Positions 30,934-33,048 of a stretch of 33,048 bases of DNA are shown here, in pieces. This DNA comes from JANQGH01 sp039030175 (lineage in GTDB: Bacteria > Pseudomonadota > Alphaproteobacteria > DSM-16000 > Inquilinaceae). The stretch spans positions 1 through 33,048 of the forward strand of contig JBCCER010000026.1 in assembly GCA_039030175.1 (NCBI GenBank), written 5' to 3'. The translations under genes were made by a program, and so were the position numbers. The notes below the pieces were generated by a model, which worked only from the letters and a program-made list of their open reading frames with translations, did not search any database and was not told the origin of the DNA. Position 1 is the stretch's first letter. Each line of letters begins with the position of its first letter.

Positions 30934-32160
30934 ATGTCGAGCTTGCCGGTCTCCTTCGATGATGTCGGCCGCGCAGCCGCGAGGATAAAGGACCATGTGG
31001 TCCGGACACCAACGGTTCCTGCACCGGCGCTGGCCGACTTGTCGCCTGCCTCACTCACGCTGAAACTTGAGAATCTGCAGCCGACCGGGGCCTTCAAGGT
31101 GCGCGGCGCGTGCAATCGGCTGGAGGCGCTGACCGAAAGCGAACGGATGCGTGGCGTGATCGCCCTATCCGCCGGCAACCACGCACAAGGCGTCGCATAT
31201 CACGCCAGACGACTGGGCATTCCGGCCACAATCGTGATGCCCCGGCCCACGCCATTCACCAAGGTAGCGCGAACGGAGGCCTTGGGGGCCGAGGTCGTAT
31301 TGGTCGGCGAAAACCTCGACGACGCAAGGACCCACGTGGCCGAGCGCATTGAAACGGACGGGTTGATCTTGGTGCATCCGTTCGACGATGCCCTCATCAT
31401 CGCCGGCCAGGGAACCATTGCGCTGGAGATGCTGGCTGATGCACCGGACCTCGACGCCCTGGTCGTTCCGATCGGGGGCGGCGGGCTGATCGGCGGCATG
31501 GCGGTCGCGGCGAAGGCCATCAAGCCTGACTTACGGGTAATCGGCGTCCAGTCAGCGCTTTATCCCTCAATGGTCGATTCCCTTGCGGGACGGCGGGCCT
31601 ATTACCATGGCGCCACCATCGCCGAAGGAATCGCGGTGAAACGGCCCGGCCAACTGACCCGCCCAATCGTTAATGCTCTCGTCGACGAGATCATCGAGGT
31701 TGAGGAGACCGATATCGAGCGCGCGGTTCACCGACTGCTGGTGGACCAAAAGCTGCTGATCGAAGGCGCCGGAGCTGCCGGCATCGCCGCGATCATGACG
31801 CGGCCTGAGGTCTTTGAAGGGGCACATGTCGGCACGGTTCTGTGCGGCGGCAATATCGATCCGCGCATGGTTTCATCGATCTTGATGCGAGGCCTGGCGC
31901 GCTCTGGCCAGCTTGTGCGGCTGCGCATCGGAATTGCCGATGCACCTGGAGCCTTGAGCCGCATCAGCGGGATCATCGGCCAAAATGACGGCAACATCGT
32001 CGAAGTCTACCATCTGCGGCTGCTGTCTGAGATGCCGATCAAGCATGCTGAGATCGACGTCATCGTGGAGACCCGCGACCCACCCCATGTTCAGCGGATT
32101 GTCGACGCGCTGAACGAAAGTGGGTTCCGCGCGCACATTCAGACCTCCGTTGGCGGTTGA
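30934..32160 (+). CDS. ilvA: Threonine ammonia-lyase with ACT domain
   Basis: A 408-aa pyridoxal-phosphate enzyme (fold type II) that deaminates threonine to 2-oxobutyrate, and serine to pyruvate. The PLP lysine is Lys55 in PTGAFKVRGA; SAGNHAQGVAYHAR is the substrate loop and IGGGGLIGG the phosphate-binding loop. Residues about 325-405 form one ACT regulatory domain (RLRIGIADAPGALSRIS...). This single-ACT, about 400-residue form is the one often labelled catabolic/biodegradative or short IlvA, and feedback details vary. It begins 4 bases after the acylase stop codon, so the two are probably cotranscribed, and its last 22 bases overlap the convergent HugZ-like gene. Confidence 0.93.
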   Translation: MSSLPVSFDDVGRAAARIKDHVVRTPTVPAPALADLSPASLTLKLENLQPTGAFKVRGACNRLEALTESERMRGVIALSAGNHAQGVAYHARRLGIPATIVMPRPTPFTKVARTEALGAEVVLVGENLDDARTHVAERIETDGLILVHPFDDALIIAGQGTIALEMLADAPDLDALVVPIGGGGLIGGMAVAAKAIKPDLRVIGVQSALYPSMVDSLAGRRAYYHGATIAEGIAVKRPGQLTRPIVNALVDEIIEVEETDIERAVHRLLVDQKLLIEGAGAAGIAAIMTRPEVFEGAHVGTVLCGGNIDPRMVSSILMRGLARSGQLVRLRIGIADAPGALSRISGIIGQNDGNIVEVYHLRLLSEMPIKHAEIDVIVETRDPPHVQRIVDALNESGFRAHIQTSVGG

Positions 32161-32660
32161 GACCCAGCACCTAGTGACTTCGAGACCAGCAAATCTTCCG
32201 GCGCCATGGAGTAAGCCTTGCCGAAGCCGGCGTTGAACAGCGCGCGGTCTAGGTCAATCCGCCAAAAGGCGAAGTCGGCGAACCCGACATAGAGCTCAGC
32301 TTTCGGATGACGACGGAGATAAAGGCGCTTGGTCGTTTCGGCGTGCTCGGGATCTTCTATCCGCAGGGCCTTTCCGATCATCGTCAGACGAGGATGAGCC
32401 AACGGGTCGCCCTTCCCCGGCTCACCTAGAAGCAGCGAACAGGCGGGGTTCGCAGACAGGGCCACAAAGTGAGCGGCCAAGCTTGAGATCAGCAAAACCG
32501 GCGCACCATCGGTATCCGACGCAACGCCAACCCTGCTCGCCAGCGGTGCCCCGGTTTCCGGTTCGATCGTGGCCAGCGCGCCGAACGTGGCCGTTCGCAC
32601 AATGGCTTTCGCTTGCCGGCGCGCTTGGTCATCGACAGGGCGCAATGGGCTCTCTGCCAT
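32139..32660 (-). CDS. HugZ-like split-barrel protein (pyridoxamine 5'-phosphate oxidase-related)
   Basis: A 173-aa protein with a flavin/haem-binding split-barrel fold. ATFGALATIEPETGAPLASRV is the N-terminal strand pair of the family; LLISSLAAHFVALSANPACSLLLGEPGKGDPLAHPRLT is the conserved central part, and RHPKAELYVGFADFAFWRIDL the C-terminal signature (avoiding a claim on cofactor). HugZ members degrade haem or bind flavin; without the C-terminal haem-loop extension seen in Helicobacter HugZ, a haem-degrading role is uncertain. The 3' end overlaps the threonine ammonia-lyase gene by 22 bases, tail to tail. The start site has only a weak ribosome-binding site. Confidence 0.87.
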   Translation of the reverse strand: MAESPLRPVDDQARRQAKAIVRTATFGALATIEPETGAPLASRVGVASDTDGAPVLLISSLAAHFVALSANPACSLLLGEPGKGDPLAHPRLTMIGKALRIEDPEHAETTKRLYLRRHPKAELYVGFADFAFWRIDLDRALFNAGFGKAYSMAPEDLLVSKSLGAGSQPPTEV

Positions 32661-32826
32661 TCGTGCGGTCCGATCCTGTTAGTGCATCGCGTACCTGAAT
32701 CTCGGCTCCACCGGCCGGCGTGACAACCCCCACGGCGCCGGTGGGGCTTGAGGTCGGGCGGGCAATGGGGTTTGATGATTGCCGAGCATCATCGCGGCGC
32801 TCGAAAGCTGTGCCAAGGAGACAGGC

Positions 32827-33048
32827 TTGAACGAACTGGCCGATCAGACGCACGACCTATTCACCGACTACGGGGACGGCGACTTTTTCGATGAACTCGT
32901 GCGCCCGCTCGATGGGACCGAGAGGCGGCCAATGGGTCTGATCCGACAGCGACTGTGCGATATGGGCCTCGATACCCTAAACGAACGGTCGCAAGATGCG
33001 GAGAACGAGCTGTTCAACCTCGGCATTACCTTCCAGGTCTATCGGGAA
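32827..33048 (+). CDS. N terminus of a circularly permuted ATP-grasp protein (runs off the window)
   Basis: Only 74 codons are present. The segment FFDELVRPLDGTERRPMGLI, followed by RQRLCDMGLDTLNERSQDAE and GITFQVYRE, matches in order the N-terminal pattern FDEM...DG..RP...L...L...L..R......GITF.VY of the circularly permuted ATP-grasp (DUF404/DUF407) family, whose members often sit beside alpha-E and transglutaminase genes. The start is TTG 32827 with AAGGAG 6 bases upstream; there is no ATG alternative, only another TTG at 32779. Function of the family is peptide or amide ligase-like. The 32661-32826 interval before it contains a CCCCAC-N7-GTGGGG hairpin (32728-32746) without a T-tract and no other gene. 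Confidence 0.75.
   Translation, partial: MNELADQTHDLFTDYGDGDFFDELVRPLDGTERRPMGLIRQRLCDMGLDTLNERSQDAENELFNLGITFQVYRE

Noticed and set aside
32728..32746. CCCCAC-N7-GTGGGG hairpin as a terminator
   Set aside because: No T-tract on either strand follows it.

Overview
The window looks like chromosomal DNA of a free-living, Gram-negative, GC-rich bacterium, most probably an alphaproteobacterium. The basis is an outer-membrane B12 receptor with TonB, an O-antigen ligase-type protein, a tRNA-Tyr/tRNA-Gly/tuf unit divergent from rlmB, a HemB of the type without zinc cysteines, a HugZ-like protein and a branched-chain acyl-CoA catabolic pair. I saw no insertion sequence, integrase, phage gene, CRISPR array or rRNA. 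Taxonomy is an inference from gene content and was not tested by a search.

Layout. 1-1452: translation block; tRNA-Tyr, tRNA-Gly and the start of tuf read leftwards from a good promoter, divergent from rlmB. 1487-3160: a two-gene surface-sugar islet (family 2 glycosyltransferase and RmlC-like cupin), ending near a lone tRNA-Thr(TGT) at 3523-3597. 4167-8218: an AGCS sodium/amino-acid symporter with a clear terminator, an orphan Tat-exported solute-binding protein, a duplicated membrane protein and a small lipoprotein with cystatin hallmarks. 8221-9981: argS, divergent from a quinone-handling operon (wrbA, glutathionyl-hydroquinone reductase, pirin; 10188-12504), followed by an exported cupin and an exported PheC-like cyclohexadienyl dehydratase (12584-13808).

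13998-19840 is a complete cobalamin-uptake operon: a cobalamin riboswitch, then btuB, a BtuF-like binding protein, a BtuC-like permease, a BtuD-like ATPase and a dedicated TonB, with 4-base start/stop overlaps among the last four genes. 19851-23933 (minus strand) reads acyl-CoA dehydrogenase, 3-hydroxyisobutyryl-CoA hydrolase (valine breakdown), acetylpolyamine amidohydrolase and a HAD phosphatase. hemB (24065-25072) diverges from it. 25089-28206 (minus) holds an O-antigen ligase-like protein and two alpha/beta hydrolases. 28452-32160 (plus) holds a penicillin-acylase-family Ntn hydrolase with an internal tandem duplication and an ACT-domain threonine ammonia-lyase. A HugZ-like protein overlaps the latter tail to tail, and the window ends in the first 74 codons of a probable circularly permuted ATP-grasp protein.

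Most of the window is ordinary accessory metabolism. The most unusual items are the cystatin-like lipoprotein, the duplicated segment in the acylase, the nested CGTGC/GCACG repeats between argS and wrbA, the alpha/beta hydrolase whose expected acid residue is lysine, and the pairing of quinone-reduction genes with a periplasmic cupin and PheC-like enzyme. I did not find a gene set that I can confidently call a new multi-gene system.
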